A program made the position numbers and the translations under genes. From Owenia fusiformis (lineage: Eukaryota; Annelida; Polychaeta; Sabellida; Oweniidae), in NCBI GenBank assembly GCA_903813345.2, contig CAIIXF020000008.1, positions 25,962,822 to 26,026,821 on the forward strand: a DNA stretch of 64,000 nt. Reading direction: 5' to 3'. Under the pieces are notes generated by a model. It ran no database searches. It had not been told where the DNA came from and saw nothing but the letters and a program-made list of their open reading frames with translations. Below, piece by piece: positions 10,942 to 22,970 of the stretch (its first letter is position 1; each line of letters starts with the position of its first letter).

Positions 10942-13900
10942 CTATGGAATATATGCTTGTATAACAGCATAACTTCCTGTTATCATCCAATCAGAATCCT
11001 CCTTTTCCACCTTCTCAGCTTGTCCTGGATTCAAGCCAACAACAGTATCACATTTCAGAGTCCTGAGAGTACACAGTGGAGCAGGAGTAAAACCCTGCAG
11101 AGTTTTCTGGAATGATGTCGTAAAATCCCAGCTTCTATCACTTGTTAGTTTCCTATAGTTCAAATCTCCTTTAAAGAAGATGAAATCAGACAGCTCAAGT
11201 TCAGCATAAAGTTTTGGAACTGTTTCTTCCATTTCGTGAAAGCTATGTGGTAATGTCCAAAATTCATGTACCCTAAGTGACCATGATCCATCCTTTAGCC
11301 TCGATTGCCAAAGGTTCCCAAAATGAGACATCCCCATGTTGTTTGATGCACAGAACATCTGCAGTGTCCAATGGAAGTCATGCAGTGTGACATCAGACAC
11401 GAACCATGGCATTGCCTTGGCATGGAAGACAACCTTACTGACAAAGCCACTGGATAACAACAGTTCAGCGAGACAGAGATCAGTGACTAATTCAAAGCCA
11501 GCATTATCAAGAACAATATCCAATTGACCATGGCCTGATTTGGCTTTTTTGATAGCAACGAGGGTGTCCCACACTTGGCTCGTATTGTCCACTAAGATGT
11601 ATGGTTCTAGGATGTCTACTTGAGCCAAGGGACAGCTTGTCTGTGTATTTTCATCACCCCCTGATATAGACAGGTCACACTTGTTCCCCCACAGTGCAAT
11701 CTGAAAATATGATTTCACATGACTTAAAAATTATAATCAAGGGGTCTAAATCTTCATAAATAGTACCACGGCTCGCTCACGTGATGTAAATGCTTTTAAA
11801 AGACCCTTGTAAAACCTTTGAAGGCCGAAGGCCATGTTTAGGCTGAACATTGAAAGGGTAACTTTAAAATGAGGTATGTGCACATGTATAATTTCAAGCC
11901 AATTGATGTAGTGGTTATATAAACATAGTTGTTTGATTGGAAATAAAAAACTTTTCACACATAAAATTTCAACTTTTTTGAACTTCATTTAAATCTTCTA
12001 ATTTTCATACAAGTTTCTAAGGGAGGTGGGTACTACTAAACTATTAAATGCAAAGAAATCAATTTAATTAACAGAAATCATCTTTTCAAATTAAACGCAA
12101 TATTTTTTCATGAAAAATGTACCTTTAAATAATGTACGAAAATATATTTTAATGGTTCAGCAATTTCATCAAGTTTGGTCAGTTTCTCCATGAGGTCCAT
12201 GGAAACAGCGATTGTTGCTGCTTGTGATGTCATAAATGCTTGTTCTTTCTGATCCCTGAATGGATCAATTTTGTCACCCAGCAGCTTGCTGAAACAGATA
12301 CCCATCTATATTTATTCAATATTCAAACTCCAATTACTCAGATGCGAGTAGGTAGTTACCAGTTTCGCCACCAGGTGGCTGATTCGGGGGTAATAACATG
12401 GCAGGGTATTACAAAATTCCCTTAACTCATTCAATACTGGGGCAAAAAGCACTATAATACTGACGATTTTTTGAAAATTGCCATATATGGTACCTCTGAA
12501 ATAATATATATTGTATATACATGGGCATACATATATAGTGTTATATATCATTTTAAAGCATATGATATACTCTTTCAAAATGAATAGTTTTTTTAAGTCC
12601 CATTTTATAAGTTGTCATGGTTACAAGATTCCCCAAAATACATTGGGTTTGTGCTTGGACTTGATATCACGTCCTTAGTAGTCAACGTATGTGCTTTATG
12701 ACGTCATATCAAGTCCTTAGTAGCGAATGAGTTAAACTTGAATATGCATCAGTTTTAGATATTTCACTTTTTGTAGTTTTACAACATGGGGTCTATGGGG
12801 AATCTCCCCGACCTATATGTCACATTTTCAAAGAAAATTAAATTTTCAAAGTTGATAAACTCTTTTCAAAACCACATTTTCAGATGTAATTTTATATGTA
12901 GATTCCAAATATGACACCAGTTTGACTAAATTGTGAATTTTACTGACATAAATCAAGATTATTTCTACTCGCATCTGGGATATTAGGTAGCAACACAATA
13001 GAATGAGCTATGGTTTGTTTTAAAGAATGTCCAGCTGTAACAAAAAACATTAAAAGTTCAAAAGAAAAACATACATTTTAGAATATGATGCGTTGGTGCC
13101 ATTATCAGAGCAGAGTATTTTTGAACATCAAACAAGCATATTGCATTTAGATGGTCAATTTTCTCTAGTCAAAGAAAGAGAAGTGAGAAAATAAATTATG
13201 AAATCTTCTTGGCATTTCAAAGAAAAATAGATTGGTCCCCCATAGTGAACAGATCATCCGTTCTGTATCACAGATAATTGTACATCAGGGTTTTGTGCTT
13301 CTATGTTTGAAAGATGATTCACTGAAAATTTTAATGACATAATACAGTTGGAAAACGTTTCACAAAATAGCAACTCACGATAAGTGAATGGACTCCATGA
13401 TCTTTCTGTACATGTAACACTCCATATAGAGCCATGGACTAACAAACCAGCAAGGTTCAGCCCCATCTATTAGTGTCTTCTGCTTCTTGTAATATTTATC
13501 CCAAACTATGGCATCAGCCCAGCCATCTTGAATTGGAGTTACTGGTTTATTGGTTTGTACTTCATATTTTAGCTGAGATATCCGACCACATATATTTTTG
13601 AGACTCTCAGCATGTTCCTGCAAAAATACATTATGACATGATAATTGATAAGAACCTAGAAGAAGTTCATCCAGGTTCTATAAGGTTTTGAAATATTGGT
13701 GTCTAAAGGATGTCAAATCAAATTTTCTTTGGTATAATTTATACGGGTATCAGAACCATGAGATTTTGTATGGATTCCTATTCTGAAATCAGAATTGTTT
13801 CTCCCAGAACTGGAAATTCCAAAATTACATTTGTTTTACAAAATAAGACAGCCATTTTGAATTCATCAGCCACCTTAAATATTTTTGAGCAGAGTCCTAT

Positions 13901-14470
13901 CTCCTTCATCAATCAGCATATAAAAGGATCAATATTCTTAAGTAACCTTAATCTGGTCCCGAGGGTTTGATTGAACAAAACATGGGTGTACAAATGAAAT
14001 TATGTCACTGGTATTAAAACTAAGGTCAATAGTCTGATAGTGGTACATTTAAGGTTAACTGCAAAGTGACTTTAAAATATTTTCAGATAAGATGGTTATC
14101 TCCAAGTCTATTGATTGATATACTATACTAAGCCTCACTGTGTAAAGGCCCCAAGGCAACATTTTAACATAGACTTACTTCATCATACTGATCAGCAATC
14201 TTACTATTCATGCGACAAAGGGTGTCCACAACCTTGGTCAAAATCACAGGTAACCGGTCACGAACTGTGTAATACCCAAATGTGCTGAAATGCAAAAATC
14301 ACTGTTAAATTCAGTTTTATTCCAAAAACAATTGCTGAAATCAACTATGGATTTATTTTTTCAAAGTGTCTCATGTTGCTGGATGGGTGGCAGAGCCACA
14401 GATTCCCACACGCCAGGACGCCAGATGCGCCTCACTTTGGCCCCGGGCGCCAAACACGGACCTCTGCCAT
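10942..14470 (-). CDS. ARMT1: ARMT1, damage-control phosphatase / DUF89 protein (complete)
   Basis: Five exons on the minus strand: 14470-14436, 14284-14179, 13617-13379, 12288-12123 and 11700-10942. All junctions are GT-AG and in phase, giving 434 residues, close to the vertebrate length of about 440. The start exon encodes MAEVRVWRPGP and has a GTGAGG donor; it is the least certain exon, but its phase fits. The N-terminal helical part contains YYTVRDRLPVILTKVVDTL. The DUF89 core follows, with LWGNKCDLS, VLDNAGFE (Asp247-Asn248, metal/active-site pair), WFVSDVTLHDF (Asp285) and FKGDLNYRKLTSDRSW. Subfamily III DUF89 enzymes are metal-dependent phosphatases acting on sugar phosphates such as fructose 1-phosphate; the human protein was also reported as a PCNA carboxyl methyltransferase. 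It is convergent with the RIN-like gene. Intron 3 holds a TIR element. Confidence 0.95.
12340..12976. mobile_element. AGATGCGAGTAG-ended TIR element (long form) in ARMT1 intron 3
   Basis: It starts AGATGCGAGTAGGTAGTTACC and ends CTACTCGCATCT. Its internal parts (ACCAGTTTCGCCACCAGGTGG, ATGGGGTCTATGGGGAATC) match the elements at 28096-28519 and 29543-29946. It is about 220 bases longer through an insertion at roughly 12430-12730 that contains two copies of TCAAGTCCTTAGTAG-like sequence. No target duplication is evident. Confidence 0.8.
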
Positions 14471-14807
14471 CAAATTTACACGTATTCCTGGCGTACAAGA
14501 GTTCCCACTATAATATACCTGTTATCCTGTCATTTCAATCGTGAAAATTGGTGAAAAGACGAAGATTTCACGTGAATTTAATGCTGCTTTTGCTAAATCA
14601 GCTGATCGATATTTACAATTTTTTCGAAAGTGTGCTTTCCCGGCATCAATTTAGTGGTATGAATGTAATTGAGATCGTTGATAGGCCCGATTAACGCGCA
14701 AAGTATTCTGGGAACTATTCCTTATCTTGTAGTTTTAATATTTTGTCTCCTTTTTGTGTCTCGCGTTTTGAATTTGATTGGTCTAATTTTCGGCAATGTG
14801 AATTATT

Positions 14808-14927
14808 TGACCAATCATTGTGCAGATAAGTTTTGAATTTGAATTTACCGCCGTTTTAAAGTTCGTCATGAATTCTTTGACCAATCAGCTTTATTCCCTC
14901 TGACCTTTCACGTGTGGTCACGTGACC
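14808..14927 (-). promoter_or_regulatory. Candidate ARMT1 promoter region: CCAAT and E-box palindromes
   Basis: About 340-460 bases upstream of the ARMT1 ATG there are CCAAT words near 14811 and 14881 and two CACGTG E-boxes (14909-14914 and 14919-14924). The second lies in the perfect palindrome GTCACGTGAC, a USF/TFEB-type site. The area adjoins a diverged piggyBac relic, so these words may be transposon sequence. Confidence 0.35.
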
Positions 14928-14939
14928 AAAACATCAAAA

Positions 14940-15300
14940 CATGGATTTGGAAAAAATATTTACTTTTCTCTAGTTTTGATCGTTTTTAGCTGATCATATC
15001 TTCTTAATGAATAGAAATGTGATCAGATCAGACCAGGTTGAAGTTTTCAAGAATATAGGCTGTGATTATGAGCTCTCTGAGCTTTTGAAAGCCGATAATG
15101 GACATTCATATTTGAAAAGATTTTTTTTCCAAAAAACGAATCGATTGAAATAAGTTCTGGTCTCTGACTCCGAGCCCACGAAGAGTCTTTCCAGGAATGA
15201 GTAGCGGTTTCAGTGGAGTAATCATAGTATATTTATGCAGTCATGTTTGTCAACACAGAAAAACTGATAGCTGTAGCCCAGAAATGCATCTGTACTCGCT
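14940..15300 (+). mobile_element. Diverged relic related to the piggyBac element at 24.4-25.1 kb
   Basis: Several blocks match the 24386-25077 element in order: a GTTTTGATCGTTTTTAG segment, a GATTATGAGCTCTCTGAGCTTTTG block, AAAGCCGATAATGG, and GTAATCATAGTATATTTATGC. The matching translation is an acidic D-Y-(D)-x-E-L-x-x-L-L-x-A-D-N-G-H motif. No clear TTAA-flanked ends are visible and the reading frame is broken. Confidence 0.6.
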
Positions 15301-17010
15301 ATTTTATACATGTTCCCGGGGCCTATGTAGAAAACTCTTAATAAAGAGGCAATGGGGGATATAATTCGTTTTTTCTTGGCTTGTAACTATTGAGGTTACA
15401 AACCACAATGTTGGCGCCTAACTTTTCTGCTGGCTTCCAAGTTTTTTCCATTACAAGCCACCATGGCTAGTAAAGAAATTTGGGAATCTGTGCCTCTGAT
15501 GGGTGGGCATACATCACAAAAATCGCCAAAATTCAACCTGATTGATTTAGACAATGTCTTAAGTTGCTCAACAGTTAAATAGGTTTTAGCACAATTTCTG
15601 AAACAGGGGTCTCAGAAAATTATTTTACCTTTCAAGGAAGGTATGCTATATTTGAATCCTATTTTTGAATATGATTGAAATAATAAAGGGGTCTTAAATA
15701 TTTATTTTCATTTAAAGCAGATATGAAATGGTATTTTTAACCTAAAGGAATCAATATAATTTTTTGATAAATGTATTCGGACATGTTTTCTCATCAGTAG
15801 TGTGAAAATTATTTCACTCTAACGATCGTTATAGCTGCTTAATAAGCAATATTCGAATTGGTTGTGACGTTATTGGCCCCCACATGATCTCTCACTGGTC
15901 CCCACCTGGGCCGTTTTGGTCCATTAGATCATGACGTCATAATGCCAAACTGTTTTGTTATTTGTTTACACAACAATCCTATGGTTGCCGTGACGTTGTG
16001 ATTACTAAGGAACCAATAAACCTAAGCTATATTTTGTATATGATGTTACTAATCACGTGGGGGCCAATTTGATTGATCAGTTAGTTTTATTTCGTTATCT
16101 ATGACCGTTAGCAGTTATCTAACATTTATTTTATAATGGCTATCGCAAGAACTCTACGTTGGGCTTACAATGGAAAAAAACACATTTTTGTAGCTGCAAG
16201 TTGAGAAAAGCTATTTCAGTTGTCCTTTAATTACACTTGTGATATTATGTAATTCCCCGGGAAATAGAATTGTATTACGGGCATTTTACCCTCATTTTCT
16301 GCAAATGGGTCAATCTTTTTTAACCTTAACGATATCCCCTGATATATCTATCTTTTCTTCCAAACAGAAGTCATATAAAACTAAGATATTCGTAAGAATC
16401 AACATATCTGCATTAAAGTTTTAGTTCGTTAGTGAATTTTAAAGATGGCGGCCGGTATAAATAACTTTGACCTCTTGATGACGTAGAGGTCATTTCTAAG
16501 CCAATGGAAAGCGTTGAAATGATTTACTTCATCTTGACCGGGGAAAAGTGTCCTGGCATTGTTCGCAAGCTTGTTTCTTTGCGTTTTTAACTACGATGAG
16601 AAAAGCAAGATGTCAGGATTGTAGAAATTACCAAAGAAAAATCATTCCTGGACATTCTTAGTGAAAGAATTTTGTGGTTACCGTTTCGTCCAGTGCGAAA
16701 TAAATACAATTGGATTAGGGATCCTACTGATCGAAGTGACCTACCTCTCTTTTACTTATAGATTACTAACATGTATAAGAATAAGTCTGATTTTTTTTAT
16801 TAATGACTCTATACCTGGGCCTCAGGGTGAATATGTGATACGGCTCAACATGTAAAAAAGTCCAGGGGTGTCTTGATTGTGCTTCTGTTCACTATGGATA
16901 ATACTCTAGACTGTATCCTTCGTCTGAATAAATTCAGACTGAATCTCATTCATAATACTCTAGAGGAGATAGGGGCATTATCGGCCATGGAGCATTGTTA
17001 GATTTTTACA
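15301..17010. other. Intergenic repeat-rich DNA, one short ORF
   Basis: A 39-codon ORF with a good Kozak context (ACCATGG) runs 15463-15582 on the plus strand and begins MASKEIWESVPLMGGH. It has no recognised homology and may be chance. An inverted pair ATTGGCCCCCACATGAT (about 15871) and ATCACGTGGGGGCCAAT (about 16051) brackets roughly 200 bases and may be a MITE. The rest shows nothing I can assign. Confidence 0.3.
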
Positions 17011-17896
17011 ATATATAGGGTTTGTAGAAAAAAAACGGGTACTGGGTAAATCCTCCATGCTGGGTTCAAATTTGGTACCCAGTACCCGGTCGAAAAAACC
17101 GGGTACCCAAAAAAAACGAAAAATATGAATATATAACATATATCTTTAGAAAACGTGTAAGATTTGTTTTGAATTTACAAAAATATATGTAACTTCCTTC
17201 AAAATTGAGCTAGAAGCTTCAAGTAAAAAGCATTTTAAGGCTCTTTTCTTCCTCTATCATCATGGTCATATTTTCATTGGTAATGGGGGGGGGGGGGGTG
17301 ATCGCACCATCGCACCCTTCCTGGCTACACCTATGACATTGTAAGACGTAACAATTTACACTTCAGTGGACGTTTCATCGAAAATTGGGATAACTTAAAT
17401 TATGATTTATCATTAAACTGTATTAATCAAAATCTTACATGTTGCATCATGGAAATTAATACACGTCACCTCTCTGCTAAAGTAACAATAGCTATTTACA
17501 GAATTAAATCATAATCAAAACAATTCACGTACTAACATACGAACTATTGAAAATAGGGTAAGATTGATTTGTCATGTTTTTCAAATCATCTTACAATGTC
17601 ACAGGCGTAGCCAGGATGCGATCGCACCCCCTCCCACCATAACTAATGAAAATATGAATATGATGATAGAGGAAGAAAAGAGCCTTAAATTGCTTTTTAA
17701 TTGAAGCTTCTAGCTCAATTTTGAAGGAAGTTACATACATTTTTGTAAATTCAAAACAAATCTTACACGTTTTCTAATGATATATGTTATATATTCGTAT
17801 TTTTCGTTTTTTTGGGTACCCGTTTTTTCCGGGTACCAATTTGGAACCCAGCATGGTGGATTTACTACCAGGTTTTTTCTACAAACCCCAATATAT
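17011..17896. mobile_element. Foldback element with arms of about 330 bp
   Basis: The left arm (17011-17347) and right arm (17585-17896) are reverse complements with scattered differences. Both contain GGGTTTGTAGAAAA, a GGTACCC-rich segment, GAAGGAAGTTACATA-type sequence and CCTGGCTAC. The spacer is about 240 bases. A 14-G run (17285-17298) lies in the left arm only. No ORF is present. Confidence 0.88.
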
Positions 17897-17910
17897 AGCA
17901 CCACATTGAT

Positions 17911-18412
17911 AATGATGTGGGACTTTATCGTATCCTACCGACCACTTTAGATTGTGGTCGTACGCCCGTATTATTAGTAAGCCTGTCTCTCTACAATTTC
18001 GGAGAATGAACTACGCATTGCACTATTAAATGACCTACCTCGAAACATTCCAGAGTATTTTAGAATTCATTTTATGTTGTTAGATCGCCAATTGTATGGG
18101 TTTATCGGCAGAACGAAGATATTTTCGTTTTTGATAGCAATATTTGCTTGTAATGCACCAGTCATAAGGGAAATCCCTGGGGAATTCCCCTTCCGACATT
18201 TTGAAAAACTAAAATCTCTTCGTTCTGCCGATAAACCCATACAATTGGCGATCTAACAACATAAAAAGAATTCTAAAATACTCTGGAATGTATCGAGGTA
18301 GGTCATTTAATAGTGCAATGTATAGTTCATTCTCCGACATTGTAGAAAGACAGGCTTACTAATAATATGGGCGTACGACCACAATCTAAAGGGGTCGTAG
18401 GATGCGATAAGT
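17911..18412. mobile_element. Foldback element with arms of about 210 bp
   Basis: The left arm (17911-18127) and right arm (18209-18412) are near-perfect inverted copies. They share TTTATCGGCAGAACGAAGA, GTAGGTCATTTAATAGTGCA and TTAGATTGTGGTCGTACG. The spacer is about 80 bases. It abuts the preceding foldback element. Confidence 0.9.
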
Positions 18413-18424
18413 GTGACTGTCTAA

Positions 18425-19002
18425 AGTCCATTTCACTGGTTCATTTCGTCAGTAGAATGGCAAAAATAAGAAATTGGGAGACCATTGTGCAATAATATAT
18501 GGAAAAGTATATTCATAATGTACATGAATGACATTTGTATATTTCAGATTTTTTAGTTTTTTGTGCAATAAGCCTGTGCCGTCTTGTAATTTGAAGAATT
18601 TCAGCCATGTTAATCTTATTGAAAATAACATGGCAGAGAAACATCCAAATATAAGAGGCCACACACTTTATAAGCCAAACTAGAAGCAATCCAAGATATA
18701 CAAATGTCATTCATGTACATTATGAATATACCTTTCCATATATTATTGCACAATGGTCTCCCAATTTCTTATTTTTGCCGTTCTACTGACGAAATGAACC
18801 AGTGAAATTAGTCATATAAATCCGACCGTTGTATGCTGTTCTTCGATATTCCTTGTTCTTATTTGGATATTTATTTTTCATCATTTTCTTTGCATACCCT
18901 CGTATGCAAGAAAATAAGAAAAATAAATATCCAAATCAGAAAAAAATAACAACAAATAACATCATACGAGGGTCAGATTTATATGACTAAGTGAAATGGA
19001 CT
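18425..19002. mobile_element. Composite palindromic element with 13-bp TIRs
   Basis: The ends are AGTCCATTTCACT (18425-18437) and AGTGAAATGGACT (18990-19002). Inside are two further palindromes: near-identical inverted arms 18430-18545 / 18698-18809, and a hairpin 18857-18935 around GCATACcctcGTATGC flanked by GGATATTTATTTTTC. That hairpin is nested in a longer inverted pair built on AGTCATATAAATC. A diverged relative occurs at about 20390-21240. Confidence 0.82.
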
Positions 19003-19802
19003 CACAAAATTTCAATAAAGAAACCATATAAAACAAAGAATTATTGAAGATTGTCCGACAATGCCCTGTGTCCGAGATTACCCCTATGTCCTCTAGCCTG
19101 AGCTTTACTCTACCGAGCTGACAGAAGTCATGGTTTGAGCCAACTGTGTTCAGCTGATGAGGTGGAATAAAAATTAAAATGATGGAATGGGGATATATCA
19201 TGTATAGCAATGCCCGCTCACTTCTGTTATACCATTCCCCACGCATTCATTGGAAAAGGTTCTCATGTAGCCCCTATCTTGTATTAAAGCAATTTAAAAC
19301 TGGCTTACCCTTTGTATTTGGCCGACAATGGAGAAGGCAGCGAATTTCCGTCCATATTATTTTTAGTTTACCGCCCACATTTACGACCGCTGAAAATTTT
19401 ACTGCAAGTTCCGTTCGGGTTTTTAACATCATCTTCATCACGATCACATTGATGATATAGACAGTGATTAATATACAATTTTAGGGCTACGGATGTTATT
19501 ATATTATTACGAAAGCTGCACTTCGTTCTTCATTGATATGATGAGAGAGATTCCAAGAAATATTTTGACATCCCGATATTTTTGTGATTTCGTTTTCATC
19601 AGTTTTTAGTAATAGTTTGAGCTTTAGATCTTCCTCTTGCATCCGGGTATCGCTGAAAATTGCGAATCCGGAATTCACGGGTACGTAAAATGTGTTACTA
19701 CTTCTACTTAAATTTCTTTGTAATTTTTATAGATTATACCCCAGTTACAATTGATATTTTATGATAAGTATGTTGGGTACATATATATCTGTTTATTTCC
19801 AG

Positions 19803-19934
19803 ATTCTGGTACCTGTACGGAAAGAACGAACTATCTGAAGTCCAGGCATCTGGAAAGCTGAGAGCGCCATTTTCCACGTTTTTTATTTATTTCTCTGTGT
19901 TAAACATTTTTTATGACTTTATACCGAAAAGAAG
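19803..19934 (+). other. Exon-like segment of unknown gene
   Basis: It follows TTTATTTCCAG and is followed by GTATGT. One frame is open throughout and encodes about 43 residues with FWYLYGKNELSEVQASGK followed by an aromatic, hydrophobic stretch. About 120 bases upstream a CpG-containing segment ends in ACGG/GTACGT, which could be a preceding donor (about 19680). No homology is recognised. It could equally be a noncoding exon or chance. Confidence 0.22.
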
Positions 19935-20389
19935 GTATGTATATTATGTTTCACAATTTTCTAAAAGTTAAACATTTAATTTTCCTTTCAACATCATTTT
20001 CATAAATAATCGAATGGAATTTTTTGAAGGTCACGATCCAGACATTTTGATGGCATTTGGTGCAGTTGCACAATCTTTCATATCACCTGCCTCAGAGGGG
20101 AAAAAGCAAGAAAATGTCACAATTTACCATTTTACTCCCTTGTCAGCCAGCATGTGAACATTTAGATGCCAGTATACTGTAGGTTTCTCTCAGAATTGCA
20201 TGCCATTATTATTGCTTACAGTAAAATTTTAAATGTTTGGAACTACTTTGAATAATAACTTTGAATTTATAAAATAAGCAATCAAAGCACAGATCCGAAG
20301 TCAGATCCAGCCCCTATTGGTAGTAGGCTCAAAGGATAAATGGGAAGACTCAAGCCAAAAATGCTACATCAAAAAATGACCACCCAAAA

Positions 20390-21240
20390 CATAGTCAAGT
20401 GAACTCGACTTAATGTGGTTGTTTCACGTTTCTTTTTGATGATTTGGATATTTGTTTTTTATTTTTGTTTTCAACATTTGCGTCGAGGATATTAAGGCCA
20501 TTATATTGCGGTAAATGCTTTTCTGCCCTTTATGCCCAACAAAAGTTACACAGATAAGATAATGGATCCAATGCTTCAACTAGAATGTATTAAATCTTAC
20601 CTTAAACACAGGAAACACTTGATAATTGAAGAAATGTAATCATTTTCGTATATGTTTGAACCAATTTCCAATATGGCTCTCAAGGTCACTCAAGGTCACT
20701 GAATACAGTCTAAATGTGAAACCATGCAACCAAAACGAAATCGTAATTATTTATTACCAACATATCTGTTTTCGGTTTCTTCACCCTCCTTGGTGTCTGA
20801 GAAGGCGATTCAATTGTCATAAGACGATGATAAACTTTTTCGAGTTGAAATCTCGATCTCAATATGGCTGCCGTTATTTATTGTAATTTCGTTTTTCGCT
20901 TCACCTAGAGTTTTACTTTTACACAATCATTACCCAGAATGCATCTACACATGGGGAAAAAAATTTTTTCCAGAAAAATTCTTATACTTCTTCAATTATC
21001 AAGCGTTTGACGTGTGTAAGGTAGGATTAAATACATTATCGATGAAGAGCATATTCTAATACATAATTTGTGTGATTTTGGTTGCCTAAACAGGCCAGGA
21101 AAGCATTTCCCTCAATTTACAACCGGCAAGTGTGTACGACCCTAGTATGCAAGAAAATAACAAAAATAAATATCCAAATTATCAAAAAATAATGACAAAT
21201 AAAGCATAAGATGGTCGGATTTATATGACTACCCAAAACA
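20390..21240. repeat. Diverged inverted-repeat element related to 18.4-19.0 kb
   Basis: Inverted blocks are ATTTGGATATTTGTTTTTTA (about 20444) against AAAAATAAATATCCAAAT (about 21163), and CTTGATAATTGAAGAA (about 20619) against TTCTTCAATTATCAAG (about 20987). The motif GTCGGATTTATATGACTA at about 21213 matches the element at 18.8-19.0 kb. Confidence 0.65.
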
Positions 21241-21617
21241 GTGCTTTCAGTAGGCTTGTTCAAAAGTGCTTCCCTGGGACTGATTGATTTTACAAAATTG
21301 CGTCCCCCCTCAAAAAAGTGCGTCCCCATGAAAAAAGGTTCCCGGGAATTCAAAGTCACATTTTTGCACTGAACGAAAAAAATTGATGAAAAATTTGCAT
21401 CAGTTTTGCTATTTTTTGGCCCAGATCAGTGTACTACATACGTCTAGTAGGTCATTAAATGATGCAGATACCTTCATTAGAAAGAGATAACTAATTTTCA
21501 ACCATTAAATACAATTTTTCTTTGCGTATTTCAAAGCAATTTGCTATTGATTTTGATCGCTCAGAAAGTTTCACTAGGAGCAATCTCCGTGAGGTTCCAT
21601 TTTTTAGTTCATATTTT

Positions 21618-21790
21618 TGCGCATGCGCAGCAAATCCAGCAATTTGATTAGTTAAAATTATTAAGACGCATGCGTGATTAATAATCTCGGCCAATCATAG
21701 GACTCGTACCGATTACCGCTCGGAAATCAACTACTAGTGATTGTCCAATCACATACCTCATACTATTTTGATCGGAAATCAACTTCCGGG
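21618..21790 (+). promoter_or_regulatory. Housekeeping-type promoter, probably of EIF5
   Basis: A perfect NRF1 palindrome TGCGCATGCGCA (21618-21629) is followed by CCAAT boxes at 21691 and 21745 and an ETS site ACTTCCGGG at 21782-21790. There is no TATA box. This cluster is typical of TATA-less promoters of translation-machinery genes. No other plus-strand gene lies between here and EIF5, so the link to EIF5 is by position. Confidence 0.5.
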
Positions 21791-21879
21791 AAAGAAACTC
21801 TGAAAGAAAATTCTATTTCTTTTAGAAACAGAATATCCTTTGTTTATTTGGCGGATTTTGACCAAATAAAACACTGAAG
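21791..21879 (+). other. Candidate noncoding first exon of EIF5
   Basis: Sequence directly after the ETS site ends in CTGAAG followed by a strong donor GTAAGAT at 21880. If joined to the 5' UTR part of the exon beginning at 32400, the intervening intron is 10.5 kb. Confidence 0.4.
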
Positions 21880-22970
21880 GTAAGATCTTTATCAATAGAT
21901 TCATCCAGAGTTGATTTTTTGATATGACCTCCACTGCGTCCAAGTGACCCCTCATTTTCACTGTTTGGGGTCCAGTAATTACCGGGTCCTCTCCATTATG
22001 GGACGGCGTTAATGAAAGCACAGCAAAAATATGACCCTTGTACTGACTTTTATTTTTTCCATCTGTCAGACATTGATTGATCAATAATTACCCTGTAATC
22101 TCTTCTTTATGTATTAGTTTGAATGGTTACATGATATCAATTATTGATGCTGTAAATCAAATTTTCCTGGGATATTTCTTTCAAATTTTCAGAGCGTAAA
22201 GATAATGGAGTGTTTGGGTAATTTCCGGCAATGTCCGATGTTGTTCGTCTCTCAAATTATGTCACATCGCAACAAACAGCCAATGAAAGTAAAGATCGTG
22301 TAGCCTAACAAACCGTTGTTATTGTTTCTACAGGATTTTAAAGATTCGTCATGGGGTTTCTCGGTAATCTCTGATGTGACGTCATCCGGAGTGGCGTCAT
22401 ATACTCAGAAAAGACATTTGACTTCGGGAATAAACATTTGAACAACGGGAATAACCGAAGCACTCCATTAAATATACGCTGGCTTATTTTATGCTTTTAT
22501 CAACAGACGCTTTCTTGAATGTGTGGCTTTAGTGATTAGAGATGAAGCTAACAACACTACGCGTCATTTGAGGTATTACATGTGATATTTATTGATAAAC
22601 TGACTCCAAAATCAAGGATTTTTCCAAAGATTTCGTGTCTTGGCCTTGAGTATATTTATTGAGCCTAGACACCACTGAAGAAGAGGTAATCTGGCAGAGG
22701 TCCCTGAATCAAAGGACCATATTGAAACAGTATATGTAAAAAATAGAAACATTTATACATGTCCTAACTTTTGTATATTTTAGTTTGTTATGTAGTTTGG
22801 CTATCATATCTGTGGCCTCTTATATTTTGATGCTTCTCTGCCATTTTATTTTCGGAAAAATTAACATGGCTGAAACTCCCTAAAGACCTCTTAGCCAGGA
22901 TATTTTTGAAATGACCTGTTGGAAAAGAATTCAAGAGGCCATGCAGACAATCCAATATATATGATCATTA
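21880..22970. other. Probable EIF5 first intron, no feature recognised
   Basis: No ORF with homology and no clear repeat boundary is seen. Confidence 0.3.

Noticed and set aside
14366-14554. Plus-strand ORF over the ARMT1 start exon
   Set aside because: The minus strand supplies an ATG and donor in the phase needed for ARMT1; the plus-strand ORF has no homology.
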